NCBI GenBank assembly: GCA_036844945.1
Contig: DAIUEV010000020.1
Span: 1 to 49,860, forward strand
Origin: Palsa-461 sp036844945
Lineage (GTDB): Bacteria > Actinomycetota > Acidimicrobiia > Acidimicrobiales > RAAP-2
DNA length: 49,860 nt
Direction: 5' to 3'
Made by a program: the position numbers and the translations under genes. The notes below the pieces were generated by a model. The model did no database searches. It was not told the origin of the DNA and saw nothing but the letters and a program-made list of their open reading frames with translations. Positions 1 to 6,936 of the stretch are shown one piece after another; position 1 is the stretch's first letter, and the number at the start of each line of letters is the position of its first letter.

Positions 1-979
1 ATCGCGCTTCGCCGCAGCTCGCCCGATCGCCCGCGCCCCTTCCGAGTCCCGTTTCGAACAGACCCCCGACGAACGCAGGCACCCCGGCGTCGGCACAGAT
101 CTGTTCGGCCCGCCGCGCGGCGAACAGACCGCCCAACCGTGCCGGCTTGACGCAGGCGACCTCACACGCCCCGTACCGGATGGCGCGGGTGAGCGACCCG
201 AGTGACGTGAGGGACTCGTCGAGGCAGATCGGCGTTTCGAGCATGTCCGCCAGGCGTTTGAGGGCGCTGAGGTCAGCGGGTGGCAATGGCTGCTCGACGC
301 ACCCGATGTCGAGGCTGTCGAGGGTCACCAGGCGTACCGCATCGGCGACGCCCCCTTCGTCCAGGCGGTAGGACCCGTTGGCATCGACCTGAAGGACCGT
401 GTCGGGAAAGGCGCTCCGCAACGCGCGCACCGGCTCGACATCCCACCCTGGCTCGATCTTCACCCGCACCCTGGCAATGTCCGACGAGACTGCCCGCCCG
501 ACTTCGTCGACCAGCTGGTCGATCTCCCTGGTTGCCGGGATTCCGAGCATCGTGCCGACTCGGACCGGGCCAGCCGGGGCCGACAACCCTTCGGACAACG
601 TGCGCCCGGTCCGGCGAAGCTCGAGATCGAGCACGGCCATTTCCACAGCGCTGCCTGCCATGCGCCCCACCGCGGTGCCCTCGAAGAGGGCCGGCACGAC
701 CGACGCCTCCGGGACACGCCCACCCCTGGCCCGAGCCGCGTCACCCAACCGTGCGACTCCAGCCCCGGCGAGAAACTCGCGAACCGGTCCCAGAGCGGGG
801 TCGCCCGCGGTCCCACCCGGCAGCGCGCCGCACTCCCCCCAGCCGATCCCATCGTCCGCTACGACCCGCACCAAGAGAACGGTCCGGTCGGAGTGTGTGC
901 CGGCCGCCGTCGGTACGGGCCGGCGCAGCACGAGGCGGACCGTCAGAAGCTCGACACTCTCCAGTTTCGCAGCGGTCAA
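1..979 (-). CDS. menC: o-Succinylbenzoate synthase-like enolase-superfamily enzyme (3' end outside window)
   Basis: The minus-strand frame runs open from about 979 to the window edge, giving 326 residues without the C-terminal end. Enolase-superfamily barrel signatures appear in order: the RVKIEPG strand with a catalytic-type Lys, the LQVDANGSY metal ligand Asp, the VEQPL Glu, the CLDES Asp and the CVKPARLGG second Lys. This order fits the MenC/N-acylamino-acid racemase branch. MenC dehydrates SHCHC to o-succinylbenzoate in menaquinone synthesis, in keeping with menG and menF at 31201-33197. The related racemase/dipeptide epimerase activity cannot be excluded from sequence. The start is uncertain: no ATG or GTG precedes the conserved N-terminal strand, and TTG at 979 is the best option. 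It is divergent from the tRNA gene, 19 bp away. Confidence 0.82.
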   Translation of the reverse strand, partial: MTAAKLESVELLTVRLVLRRPVPTAAGTHSDRTVLLVRVVADDGIGWGECGALPGGTAGDPALGPVREFLAGAGVARLGDAARARGGRVPEASVVPALFEGTAVGRMAGSAVEMAVLDLELRRTGRTLSEGLSAPAGPVRVGTMLGIPATREIDQLVDEVGRAVSSDIARVRVKIEPGWDVEPVRALRSAFPDTVLQVDANGSYRLDEGGVADAVRLVTLDSLDIGCVEQPLPPADLSALKRLADMLETPICLDESLTSLGSLTRAIRYGACEVACVKPARLGGLFAARRAEQICADAGVPAFVGGLFETGLGRGAGDRASCGEAR

Positions 980-998
980 CGCTACGCTCGCGCGTCCG

Positions 999-1082
999 GC
1001 CCGGATGGCGGAATAGGTAGACGCGGAGGCCTCAAAAGCCTTTGCCGGCAACGGCATGCGGGTTCGAGTCCCGCTCCGGGCA
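999..1082 (+). tRNA. tRNA-Leu (anticodon CAA)
   Basis: A full cloverleaf can be folded. The acceptor arm GCCCGGA (999-1005) pairs with TCCGGGC (1075-1081), followed by discriminator A at 1082. The D loop contains GGTAGAC. The anticodon loop CTCAAAA gives anticodon CAA. A long variable arm is present, as expected of tRNA-Leu, and the T arm reads GCGGG-TTCGAGT-CCCGC. The 3' CCA is not encoded. It would read UUG codons, which are rare in this GC-rich genome. Its 3' side borders insertion-sequence debris. Confidence 0.95.
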
Positions 1083-1089
1083 CAGTGTG

Positions 1090-1241
1090 TGATGTGTCAG
1101 ATTTTCTGGGACAGATGAACCCTCAGCAGCAAGTCTTACCGATCGGCTGGTAGTGACGTGCCGCAACAGGGTGCTGTGCTGCTCGATGATCCGGACGTCG
1201 AGATCGGCGACGAGCATCAGAACTCGCTTGGCTTTCTGGGT
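1090..1241 (-). mobile_element. Remnant of the 3' end of an insertion-sequence transposase
   Basis: Read on the minus strand, 1241-1152 encodes a segment containing RVLMLVADLDVR and LLRHVT. From memory this resembles the extreme C-terminus of IS481/IS3-type DDE integrases (the VADLDVRV...LLRHLTLDP pattern). After it the frame no longer follows the family. The next stretch, around 1092-1120, contains the motif TCAGATTTTCTGGGACAGA, which looks like an IS end. No catalytic DDE part remains, so this is at most the last 100-150 bp of an element, lying beside the tRNA gene. The family is assigned by recall only. Confidence 0.45.
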
Positions 1242-1481
1242 TCTCCCTCCTATAGCGGCGCAACCGGGAGCTGCACTACTCCGCCAACGACCACGCCAAC
1301 GACCGGCGCACCTCCTTCGGGTGGGACGACTGCCGGTCCCCCTGCTCAAACGTTGGCCAACACTGGGGGGCCGAGCCCGTGGGTAGTCGTCGTCGGACTA
1401 TTCTCCGTCGTCGGTGGTGCGGCATTGTTCGGCCTAGGTCGGCGACGCTTGCCGCACGATCGCGCTCGGCACGCAAGGTAG
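1158..1481 (+). pseudogene. C-terminal stub of a sortase-anchored (LAXTG-type) surface protein
   Basis: The frame from GTG 1158 encodes 107 residues and is open from 1119. Residues from about 33 onward look genuine: a Thr/Pro/Gly-rich wall-spanning stretch, then LANTGG, a hydrophobic segment (WVVVVGLFSVVGGAALFGL) and a positive tail GRRRLP. That is the architecture of a cell-wall sorting signal, and LAXTG is the motif used by class E sortases in high-GC Gram-positives. The first 30 residues are only the antisense of the IS remnant, and no signal peptide or RBS is present. I infer that the IS insertion removed the N-terminal part of a larger surface protein. It could be transcribed but is unlikely to be exported. 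Confidence 0.55.
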
Positions 1482-1556
1482 TCATCCTCAGCAAGGCTGG
1501 AGACGCCAAGAAGCGACCGCGCCGCGTTTCCGCCACACCATTCGGGGCCCCCAACA

Positions 1557-1601
1557 GAGCACCCAGGAGCCCGCCCGTCGGGGCCAAGCTCCTGGGTGCT
1601 C
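1557..1601 (-). terminator. Strong 14-bp hairpin between the LAXTG stub and hsp20
   Basis: GAGCACCCAGGAGC (1557-1570) and GCTCCTGGGTGCTC (1588-1601) are perfect reverse complements separated by 17 nt. The structure lies about 100 bp beyond the hsp20 stop and 76 bp beyond the stub stop, so it could end transcription from either side. There is no clean U-tract, and it might instead be a relic repeat. Confidence 0.4.
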
Positions 1602-1699
1602 ACTCCCGCCGATTTGCATCGCGTCACTCGTCGCACGACAGAGCCCCGGGGGAGGACTCCACCTCGCGCGACGGCCACACCGAGGCCATCGGGAGAAGG

Positions 1700-2155
1700 T
1701 CAGTCAGTCTTGGTGACCGGAATCTTCGTGGCGGCCGTTGCCGCTCCAGCCTTGGGTAATGGAACCCGAATCTCAAGGATTCCATCCTTGTAGCTGGCCT
1801 TCACGTCGGCTTCCTTGATGCCTTCAGGGAGGGGAAGGTCTCTGGTGAAGGAGCCATAGCGCAACTCCCGTCGGTAGTAGTCCTTGCCCTCGTCCTTCTT
1901 CTCCTCGCGTCGTTCGGCACCAATGTGCAACACGCCACCAGACACGGTGATTTCGACATCCTCATCTGGGTCGATACCAGCCATCTCGGCGCGCACGACC
2001 AAAGTTGAGTTCTCACGGTATTCGTCGACCCGAACGAAGTCCCCGGTTGGCCACGCCCGTGCCGGCCAACGCAGCCACGTCGGAAAGTCACCGAAAAGCC
2101 GCTCAAAGGGTTCCATGTGAGTGGACGCTGTTCGATCCCGCTTGACGAGTGTCAT
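1700..2155 (-). CDS. hsp20: Hsp20/alpha-crystallin small heat-shock protein
   Basis: This 151-residue protein has a short N-terminal arm containing the FERLFGDFPTWL amphipathic motif. The alpha-crystallin domain spans about residues 38-130, with strands such as TLVVRAEMAGIDPDEDVEI, the GSFTRDLPLPEGI loop and the KDGILEIRVPLP strand. The C-terminal IPV (KIPVTK) is the classic I-X-I/V oligomerisation motif. Small heat-shock proteins hold unfolded cytosolic proteins without using ATP. The ATG at 2155 has a clear Shine-Dalgarno site (AGGAG about 8 nt upstream). It is a single-gene unit; a short inverted repeat at 2174-2191 sits in its leader or promoter. Confidence 0.95.
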   Translation of the reverse strand: MTLVKRDRTASTHMEPFERLFGDFPTWLRWPARAWPTGDFVRVDEYRENSTLVVRAEMAGIDPDEDVEITVSGGVLHIGAERREEKKDEGKDYYRRELRYGSFTRDLPLPEGIKEADVKASYKDGILEIRVPLPKAGAATAATKIPVTKTD

Positions 2156-2614
2156 GGGTGATCTCCTTCTCCCACCTAAGACCTTCTAGGTGTTCGGAGC
2201 CTCTCGCCAGGGTCCAACGTCCCGTTCGCCTCGGATTGAAGGTACGGCGACTCATTCGGAGCCTGGTCGTGGGTGGCCACCGGCGTCGGCAAGATCCGGG
2301 GGGTCGGGACCTTTGACTCTGCCTGCGGGGAGCTCAAGGTTGGTACAACCGAACTACTCCGTCAGTCACAATTTCGGAGTGCCAAAGTGCGGAGGAGAAA
2401 GGGACCGGCCCTCTCTTCCTTCGCGTGTTTGGGGATGATCCAGTTGGAGTTCGGAAGAACAGGCCTGCCCTGATCACGATCGAGTGGGGGCAGCCTGGAG
2501 CTGCCATCGCGGCCGCTTCCCTTATGACGCGGAAGTGATCCTCAGGCTCCTCTGGTAACCACGGACCCGGCTTGCGGGCCGGCTACGAGACGCGAGACCT
2601 CATGCCTGCACCTC
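2156..2614. other. Gene-poor interval between hsp20 and a small secreted-protein gene
   Basis: Apart from the inverted repeat near the hsp20 start and a weak hairpin (CCGGC/GCCGG arms at 2567-2582), I see no gene here. Frames open in this stretch lack an RBS, a recognisable domain and the codon pattern of neighbouring genes. Base composition is lower in GC than in the operons around it. Confidence 0.5.
2174..2191. promoter_or_regulatory. Inverted repeat upstream of hsp20 (possible operator)
   Basis: ACCTA-N8-TAGGT lies 19 nt before the hsp20 start codon, just upstream of its RBS. It does not match the HspR (HAIR) or HrcA (CIRCE) consensus as I know them. A role as a heat-shock repressor site is inferred from position only. 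Confidence 0.3.
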
Positions 2615-3007
2615 TCAGGATCTGGTGGCGTACCAGGTTCCACTCGCTCCGGCCGATGTCGTGGCGGTGCCCTGATCGGCCGGGCTGTTGAAACCGGTCG
2701 GGGTGATCTTGCCGATGTAGGTGGCGGTCGGAAGCGCCGGATTGCTGAGCGTCATGGTGAACACTCCCGGCGTCGTCGCCCATGTGCACGTATTGCCAGT
2801 CGGAAGGACCCACGGCGTCACCGAGCAGGTGTGATGGCGATGGACCACCGTCAAGGTGAAATCCGCCGGGGGAAGCCCGGCGGACGTCCAGGTGATCACC
2901 ATCGTGTAGGTGCCGCTCACGCGGTGGGTCGCACCGGCCGGGGGGGCGGTGACCAGCAGGCCGATCAACCCCGCTGGTACGACCATCAAAAAACGGAGTT
3001 TCCGCAT
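2615..3007 (-). CDS. Small secreted protein of unknown function
   Basis: The start is set at ATG 3007 because GAGGAGG lies about 8 nt upstream and the resulting N-terminus is a textbook signal peptide: MRKLRF, a hydrophobic core (LMVVPAGLIGLLVTA) and a probable cleavage after PPAGA. The mature part, about 105 residues, is Thr-, Pro- and Gly-rich with predicted beta strands (GTYTMVITW, ADFTLTVVH), two cysteines (HHTCSVT and GNTCTWA) that could form a disulfide, and the ending GTWYATRS. I do not recognise a family; an extracellular beta-sandwich is a reasonable guess. An upstream extension in the same frame lacks an RBS and is rejected. It is a monocistronic unit. Confidence 0.7.
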   Translation of the reverse strand: MRKLRFLMVVPAGLIGLLVTAPPAGATHRVSGTYTMVITWTSAGLPPADFTLTVVHRHHTCSVTPWVLPTGNTCTWATTPGVFTMTLSNPALPTATYIGKITPTGFNSPADQGTATTSAGASGTWYATRS

Positions 3008-3130
3008 CTCGAGCCTCCTCTCTCGGAGGTGGCCACAGGCTGCCACATCTCGCTCCGCTCGTCTCCGTTTGCTCGGCGAGCACGGGTCCGAGGCACGCGT
3101 GGCCACCGGCCCGCTGGTCGACGCCCGCCG

Positions 3131-3340
3131 CTATTGGCGAGTCCCGCCCCCCGCTCGGCCGCGGCCGATGGCGACCCGGGCCACCAGGCATGCGGCGAGC
3201 ACGCCAAGCAGCCACGGTGCCTGACTGATCAGGCTCACGGCGAAGACCGCGGCTAAGAGCAGAACGAAGCCCGCCATGATCGGGTGCTTTCGTTCGACGA
3301 CGACCTTCTCGCCTTACCGGTACATCTCCCAGCGCGCCAT
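3131..3340 (-). pseudogene. Small two-helix membrane protein gene interrupted by one in-frame stop
   Basis: From ATG 3340, which has a GGAG box 10 nt upstream, the frame reads MARWEMYR, then TAA (3314-3316), then continues in the same frame for 60 residues: GEKVVVERKHPIMAGF followed by two hydrophobic segments (about 16 and 18 residues) and a basic tail GRGRAGGGTRQ. Removing the stop gives a coherent 69-residue protein: short polar head, basic patch, two transmembrane helices, positive end. A single C-to-T change (CAA to TAA) would explain it. Alternatives are a sequencing error or reinitiation at ATG 3277. I do not recognise the family. Confidence 0.5.
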
Positions 3341-3492
3341 CTTCGCTCCTTGCCGCTGCCTCCCCAAAAGGAGGCCGGTTCCAACCAGATGACTCTGCTC
3401 GACTGCTGTGACAGCCGGGCGAACGAGACAGAGCGATCGAAAGGATGTCCGGAGTCGGGACTCGACCGGACCGTCCCGAAGGAAACGGTCGG

Positions 3493-3498
3493 TAGCAT
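3493..3498 (+). promoter_or_regulatory. -10 box of the aminotransferase gene (leaderless type)
   Basis: TAGCAT fits the actinobacterial TANNNT -10 pattern and lies 6 nt before GTG 3505, with no Shine-Dalgarno site between. The transcript probably begins at or next to the start codon. Confidence 0.55.
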
Positions 3499-3504
3499 CC
3501 CTGC

Positions 3505-4596
3505 GTGTTCTCGGATCGCATCCTGATGGGACCAGGCCCGTCGAATCCCTATCCGGAGGTGATCGCCGCTTTCAGCCGTCCCCTGCTCGGACATCTCGAC
3601 CCGGAGTTCCTGGGGGTCCTCGACGAGACCTGCGACCGCCTCCGAACTGCCTTCCGGACAGCCAACCCGTTGACGTTCCCATTGAGTGGCACCGGCTCCG
3701 CCGGGATGGAGGCGGCCGTCACCAACGTCGTCGGTTCGGGCGACACCATCGTCGTCGGGGTGAACGGACTGTTCGGCGAGCGGCTGTGCGAGGTCGCCGC
3801 CCGGGTGGGCGCCAACGTCGTCCGGGTCGAAGCACCCTGGGGTGAGCCACTCGACCCCGAAGCACTGCTTGGCGCCAGTCCCGCCCCGAAGGCGATCGCC
3901 CTCGTGCACGCAGAGACCTCCACCGGTGTCCGGAACGATGTGGCTCCACTCGCGGAGGCCAAAGGTGACGCGCTCCTCATCGTCGACACGGTGACGTCCC
4001 TCGGCGGCATCCCGGTCGAGGTCGACAGCTGGGGAGTGGACCTCGCCTACAGCGGGACCCAGAAGTGCCTCGGCGTCCCCCCGGGCCTGGCGCCGGTCAC
4101 GGTCTCCGAACGGGCCCGGGAACGGCTGATCGATCGACCGCCGTCGTGGTACCTCGACATCGGGCTGATCTCGAAGTACGTCGGCTCGGGGACCGGCCGC
4201 ACCTATCACCACACCGCGCCGGTCTCGATGATCTTCGCCCTCCATGCCGGCCTCGGGGTGCTTCTCGAAGAGGGCCTGGAAGCGTCGTGGGCCCGGCACG
4301 AGGCCTGTGGTCGCCAGCTCCAGGACGGCCTCGAGAAGCTCGGCCTCTCACTGGTCGCCCCGGCGTCGCACCGGCTGCCCCAGCTCACCACGGTGTGGGT
4401 GCCCGACTCACTCCCCCGCGCCATGACGGAGGCCGACGTCCGAGGCGCGCTCCTGTCTCGGTTCGGGATCGAGATCGGCGGCGGGCTCGGCCCGATGGCC
4501 GGCAAGGCCTGGCGGATCGGCTGCATGGGCCACACGGCCCGGCCGCGCAACGTCGAGCTGCTCTTGGCCACCCTCGGCGAGCTGTTGGAGCGCTGA
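3505..4596 (+). CDS. Class V aminotransferase, alanine/serine-glyoxylate aminotransferase type
   Basis: The 363-residue protein is the usual length of alanine-glyoxylate aminotransferases and begins with the family signature LMGPGPSNPYPEV. The PLP-phosphate loop SGTGSAGMEA is at residues 61-70, the PLP-pairing Asp is in LLIVDTVTSLGG near 161, and the Schiff-base Lys is K187 in YSGTQKCLG. The C-terminal IEIGGGLGPMAGKAWRIGCMG is also typical. The enzyme moves an amino group from serine, alanine or ureidoglycine to glyoxylate; the donor cannot be told from sequence. The glycerate kinase at 5482-6468, encoded convergently, suggests serine to hydroxypyruvate to glycerate flow. GTG 3505 is favoured because a TANNNT box lies 6 nt upstream. 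Confidence 0.88.
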   Translation: MFSDRILMGPGPSNPYPEVIAAFSRPLLGHLDPEFLGVLDETCDRLRTAFRTANPLTFPLSGTGSAGMEAAVTNVVGSGDTIVVGVNGLFGERLCEVAARVGANVVRVEAPWGEPLDPEALLGASPAPKAIALVHAETSTGVRNDVAPLAEAKGDALLIVDTVTSLGGIPVEVDSWGVDLAYSGTQKCLGVPPGLAPVTVSERARERLIDRPPSWYLDIGLISKYVGSGTGRTYHHTAPVSMIFALHAGLGVLLEEGLEASWARHEACGRQLQDGLEKLGLSLVAPASHRLPQLTTVWVPDSLPRAMTEADVRGALLSRFGIEIGGGLGPMAGKAWRIGCMGHTARPRNVELLLATLGELLER

Positions 4597-4628
4597 ACGG
4601 ACCGCCGATCCGAGACGGACCGGCGCGG

Positions 4629-5462
4629 TCAGTCCGACGGCTGCAGAAAGGTGGGCGGGGCGAGCGCGCCGGTCAGGAGTCCCCCGCTGAACGCCTGATC
4701 GGTGTAGAGCACCGTCCCCGAGACGACGGCGTTCAGCGAGCTGTTGAGGAGGATCAGCGGCCAGGCCTGCTCCTCGGGGGTCGCCATCCGCCCGAGCACG
4801 GGATAGGGGAAGGCCTCGAAGAACTCCTTCCCGAGCTCGGCCACCGTCGGGACCATGAACGCGGTGTCGGTCGGGCACGGCGCGGTGCAGTTGACCCGGA
4901 TGCGGCGCTTCCCGAGCTCGATCGACTCGTGCATCGCCCAGATGATCAGCATCTCCTTGGACACCGAGTACCCGTCCTTGATCGCCTCGGGATGCGCCTC
5001 GCACCACGCCCGGGCCTCCCGCGGGTCCGAGATCGCCAGGAGCTCCAGATTCGTGGCCAGGCTGGCCTGCCATCCCATGCCGGCCTGCGAAGAGATGATC
5101 GCGATCCCCGCTCCGTCCGCCAGGGCCGGGGTCGTCTCGTCGAGCAGCTGTCGCGCCCCCACGTAGTTGACCAACATCACCTTGAGCGGCCCGAAGGTAT
5201 GGGCGATCCCGGCGCAGCTGAAGTAGGAACCGATCGGGCCGATCCCCCGCAGCGCTTCGCTCGTCCGCGAGACCTGCTCAGGATCCGAGATGTCCGTCTC
5301 GTAGAACACCGCGTGCGGTGCGGGCGGCTCGGCGACGTCGACCACGTGGACCGCGGCGCCGAGACTGCTCAGGATCCGGACGGTGGCGTCACCCATCCCC
5401 GAGGATCCCCCGGTCACGACGACCGTCGTCCCCCGGTACCCGAGCCCGTCCATGTCTGCCAT
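4629..5462 (-). CDS. Short-chain dehydrogenase/reductase, 3-alpha-hydroxysteroid dehydrogenase-like
   Basis: This is a 277-residue Rossmann-fold oxidoreductase. The nucleotide-binding TGGSSGMG is at residues 17-24, the NAG motif appears as SCAG (82-85), the catalytic Ser is at 124/125, and YSVSK supplies Tyr165 and Lys169. The Ser-to-Tyr distance is about 40 residues instead of the usual 13. That insertion (MGWQASLATNLELLAI...) is known from the 3-alpha-HSD/carbonyl reductase subgroup. Asp42 (VVDVAE) after beta-2 favours NAD(H). The substrate is unknown: a steroid, terpenoid or aromatic alcohol is as likely as an acid from the glycerate pathway. It follows the glycerate kinase gene by 19 bp on the same strand and is probably co-transcribed. 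Confidence 0.85.
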   Translation of the reverse strand: MADMDGLGYRGTTVVVTGGSSGMGDATVRILSSLGAAVHVVDVAEPPAPHAVFYETDISDPEQVSRTSEALRGIGPIGSYFSCAGIAHTFGPLKVMLVNYVGARQLLDETTPALADGAGIAIISSQAGMGWQASLATNLELLAISDPREARAWCEAHPEAIKDGYSVSKEMLIIWAMHESIELGKRRIRVNCTAPCPTDTAFMVPTVAELGKEFFEAFPYPVLGRMATPEEQAWPLILLNSSLNAVVSGTVLYTDQAFSGGLLTGALAPPTFLQPSD

Positions 5463-5481
5463 GTGCCTGTCCCCTTCCGCT

Positions 5482-6468
5482 TCAGGTCCAGCGGCGAAGG
5501 TGGTCGCCGACGACCTCCTCGATACAGGCGACGGTGTCCGCCCGGGCCCGTCGCGGGCCGAAGCGTTCCACCAGCGAGACCACCGTCAACCCGGCGGGCC
5601 GGACACTATCGCCCGCCTCGTCGCCGACCACTGCGAGCACCGGGATCCCGCGGCGGGCTCCGAGCGCGGCAACCCCTCCGACCACCTTTCCATCGAGCGA
5701 CCCGTCGTCGAAGTTCCCTTCCGCCGTCACCAGCAGATCCGCGCCCACGAGCTGCGCGTCGAGCCCGAGTTCGCCCGCGATCGCATCGAAGCCCGGGACG
5801 AGCCGGGCTCCGGCACACAGGAGTCCACCCGCCAGTCCACCGGCGGAGCCCGACCCGGGCACCTCCCGGACGTCGATCCCGTACTCGGCCAGGTACGACT
5901 CCGCCAGGCTCTCCAGCCGCTGGCGCAGCACCTCGACCTGTGCCGGGGTCGCGCCCTTCTGGGGGGCGAACAGCGGGGCGGCGTCGACGAAGCGGGTGCG
6001 CACGTCGCACGCCGCGATCACCTCGATCCCCGAGAGCTGCTCGAGCGGCGCGAGCGCTTCGAGCGCGCCACGCCCACCGTCGGTCGTCGCCGACCCGCCG
6101 AGCCCGACCAGCATCCGGTCACAGCCCTCGGCCAACGCCGCCAGGATCAACTCGCCGGTGCCCCGCGTCGACGCCGCCATCGGGTCATTCGGTGAGACCA
6201 GCGCGAGTCCGCTCGCCTGGGCCATCTCGATCACGGCACGCCCATCGGCGCGACGCCACGCGGCCCGCACCGGGGCACCGAGGGGGCCGGTCACGACGGC
6301 GATGCGGTTGGTGCCCCCGAGGACCTCGAGTGTGCCCTCGCCTCCGTCGGCCATGGGGACCTCCGTGCACGCCCACCCGGCCGCCCGCGCGCCCCGGCCG
6401 ATCGCAGCCGCGGCTTCCCTCGCCGTCGCGGTGTCCCGGAGCTTGTCGGGAACGGCGACGACCTTCAC
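5482..6468 (-). CDS. Glycerate kinase (GlxK/GarK family)
   Basis: A 328-residue protein that phosphorylates D-glycerate, normally to 2-phosphoglycerate in this family. Family marks are the N-terminal VVAVPDKLRDTATAREAA, the substrate/phosphate motif PMADGGEGTLEVL, the IEMAQASGLALV helix, the glycine loop VGLGGSATTDGGRGAL, and GSGSAGGLAGGL. The C-terminal half contains LVTAEGNFDDGSLDGKV, where the usual sequence is TGEG.(F/I)D..T..GK. The start is GTG 6468; longer upstream frames are low-complexity Arg/Gly sequence. It is first in a two-gene unit with the SDR and lies opposite the aminotransferase, consistent with a serine/glyoxylate to glycerate route. Confidence 0.88.
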   Translation of the reverse strand: MKVVAVPDKLRDTATAREAAAAIGRGARAAGWACTEVPMADGGEGTLEVLGGTNRIAVVTGPLGAPVRAAWRRADGRAVIEMAQASGLALVSPNDPMAASTRGTGELILAALAEGCDRMLVGLGGSATTDGGRGALEALAPLEQLSGIEVIAACDVRTRFVDAAPLFAPQKGATPAQVEVLRQRLESLAESYLAEYGIDVREVPGSGSAGGLAGGLLCAGARLVPGFDAIAGELGLDAQLVGADLLVTAEGNFDDGSLDGKVVGGVAALGARRGIPVLAVVGDEAGDSVRPAGLTVVSLVERFGPRRARADTVACIEEVVGDHLRRWT

Positions 6469-6631
6469 CCGGCCCCGCCCTGTCGTCCGGCCGCCGGCAT
6501 GGGGCGTTCCGCACGTCCGCGGGTCATCCCCGACAGCCTGAAGCGCGTGCCCGTCATCGCGGCCATTCTTGGGCCCCGGCCCGACGACGTGCGAAGGCCG
6601 GCCGGCCCGTCCGAGCGCTCCGGACCCAAGA

Positions 6632-6670
6632 TACGATCCGGCTCGAGGGCTCCGGCCCCGCTGGGGCCGG
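6632..6670 (+). promoter_or_regulatory. Promoter and leader hairpin of the 67-residue secreted protein
   Basis: TACGAT (6632-6637) is a good TANNNT -10 box. Some 15 nt later CCGGCCCC (6652-6659) and GGGGCCGG (6663-6670) form a perfect 8-bp stem with a 3-nt loop near the start of the transcript, just before the RBS. It could stabilise the mRNA or act in control. Confidence 0.45.
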
Positions 6671-6684
6671 TCAGAGGGGGGACC

Positions 6685-6888
6685 ATGAAGCGAAGCATCG
6701 CGATCCTGTTCGCCGCGCTCGGGCTGTCGATGGCGCTGCCGTCGGTCGCCGGCGCGTCGGGCGCCCGCCACGGCGCAGCGGCGCCGGTGACGACCTTCAT
6801 CGTGTGGCCGGGCACGACCCTCCCGCCCCCGCTGGTACTGCCGCCGGGGGTCCTCTACCCGCCCATCTTCACCATCCTGTCCAAGTAG
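6685..6888 (+). CDS. 67-residue secreted proline-rich peptide of unknown function
   Basis: ATG 6685 is preceded by AGAGGGGGG and opens a clear signal peptide: MKRS, hydrophobic IAILFAALGLSMALP, and a likely cleavage near VAGASGA. The mature product is only about 40 residues, rich in Pro and Thr, with alternating hydrophobic and proline motifs (TTLPPPLVLPPGVLYPPIF) and no cysteine. I do not recognise a family. The gene is a compact stand-alone unit with its own -10 box, a leader hairpin and a terminator 3 bp after the stop, which argues that this small frame is real. Longer upstream frames lack an RBS and are rejected. Confidence 0.65.
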   Translation: MKRSIAILFAALGLSMALPSVAGASGARHGAAAPVTTFIVWPGTTLPPPLVLPPGVLYPPIFTILSK

Positions 6889-6890
6889 GG

Positions 6891-6914
6891 GCCGCCGGCC
6901 CGTTCGCCGGCGGC
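6891..6914 (+). terminator. GC-rich hairpin after the small secreted-protein gene
   Basis: GCCGCCGG (6891-6898) pairs perfectly with CCGGCGGC (6907-6914) across an 8-nt loop. It lies 3 nt after the stop codon, between two convergent genes, so it may serve both strands. There is no U-tract, which is common in high-GC actinobacteria. Confidence 0.55.
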
Positions 6915-6936
6915 GGCACGACCCGTCGGCGGGCGG

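Noticed and set aside
999..1082. tRNA-Leu as the attachment site of an integrated element
   Set aside because: I saw no second copy of the tRNA 3' end and no integrase gene in the window; only IS debris lies beside it.
2567..2582. CCGGC/GCCGG hairpin after the secreted-protein gene
   Set aside because: Only 5 bp of stem in GC-rich sequence, easily due to chance.
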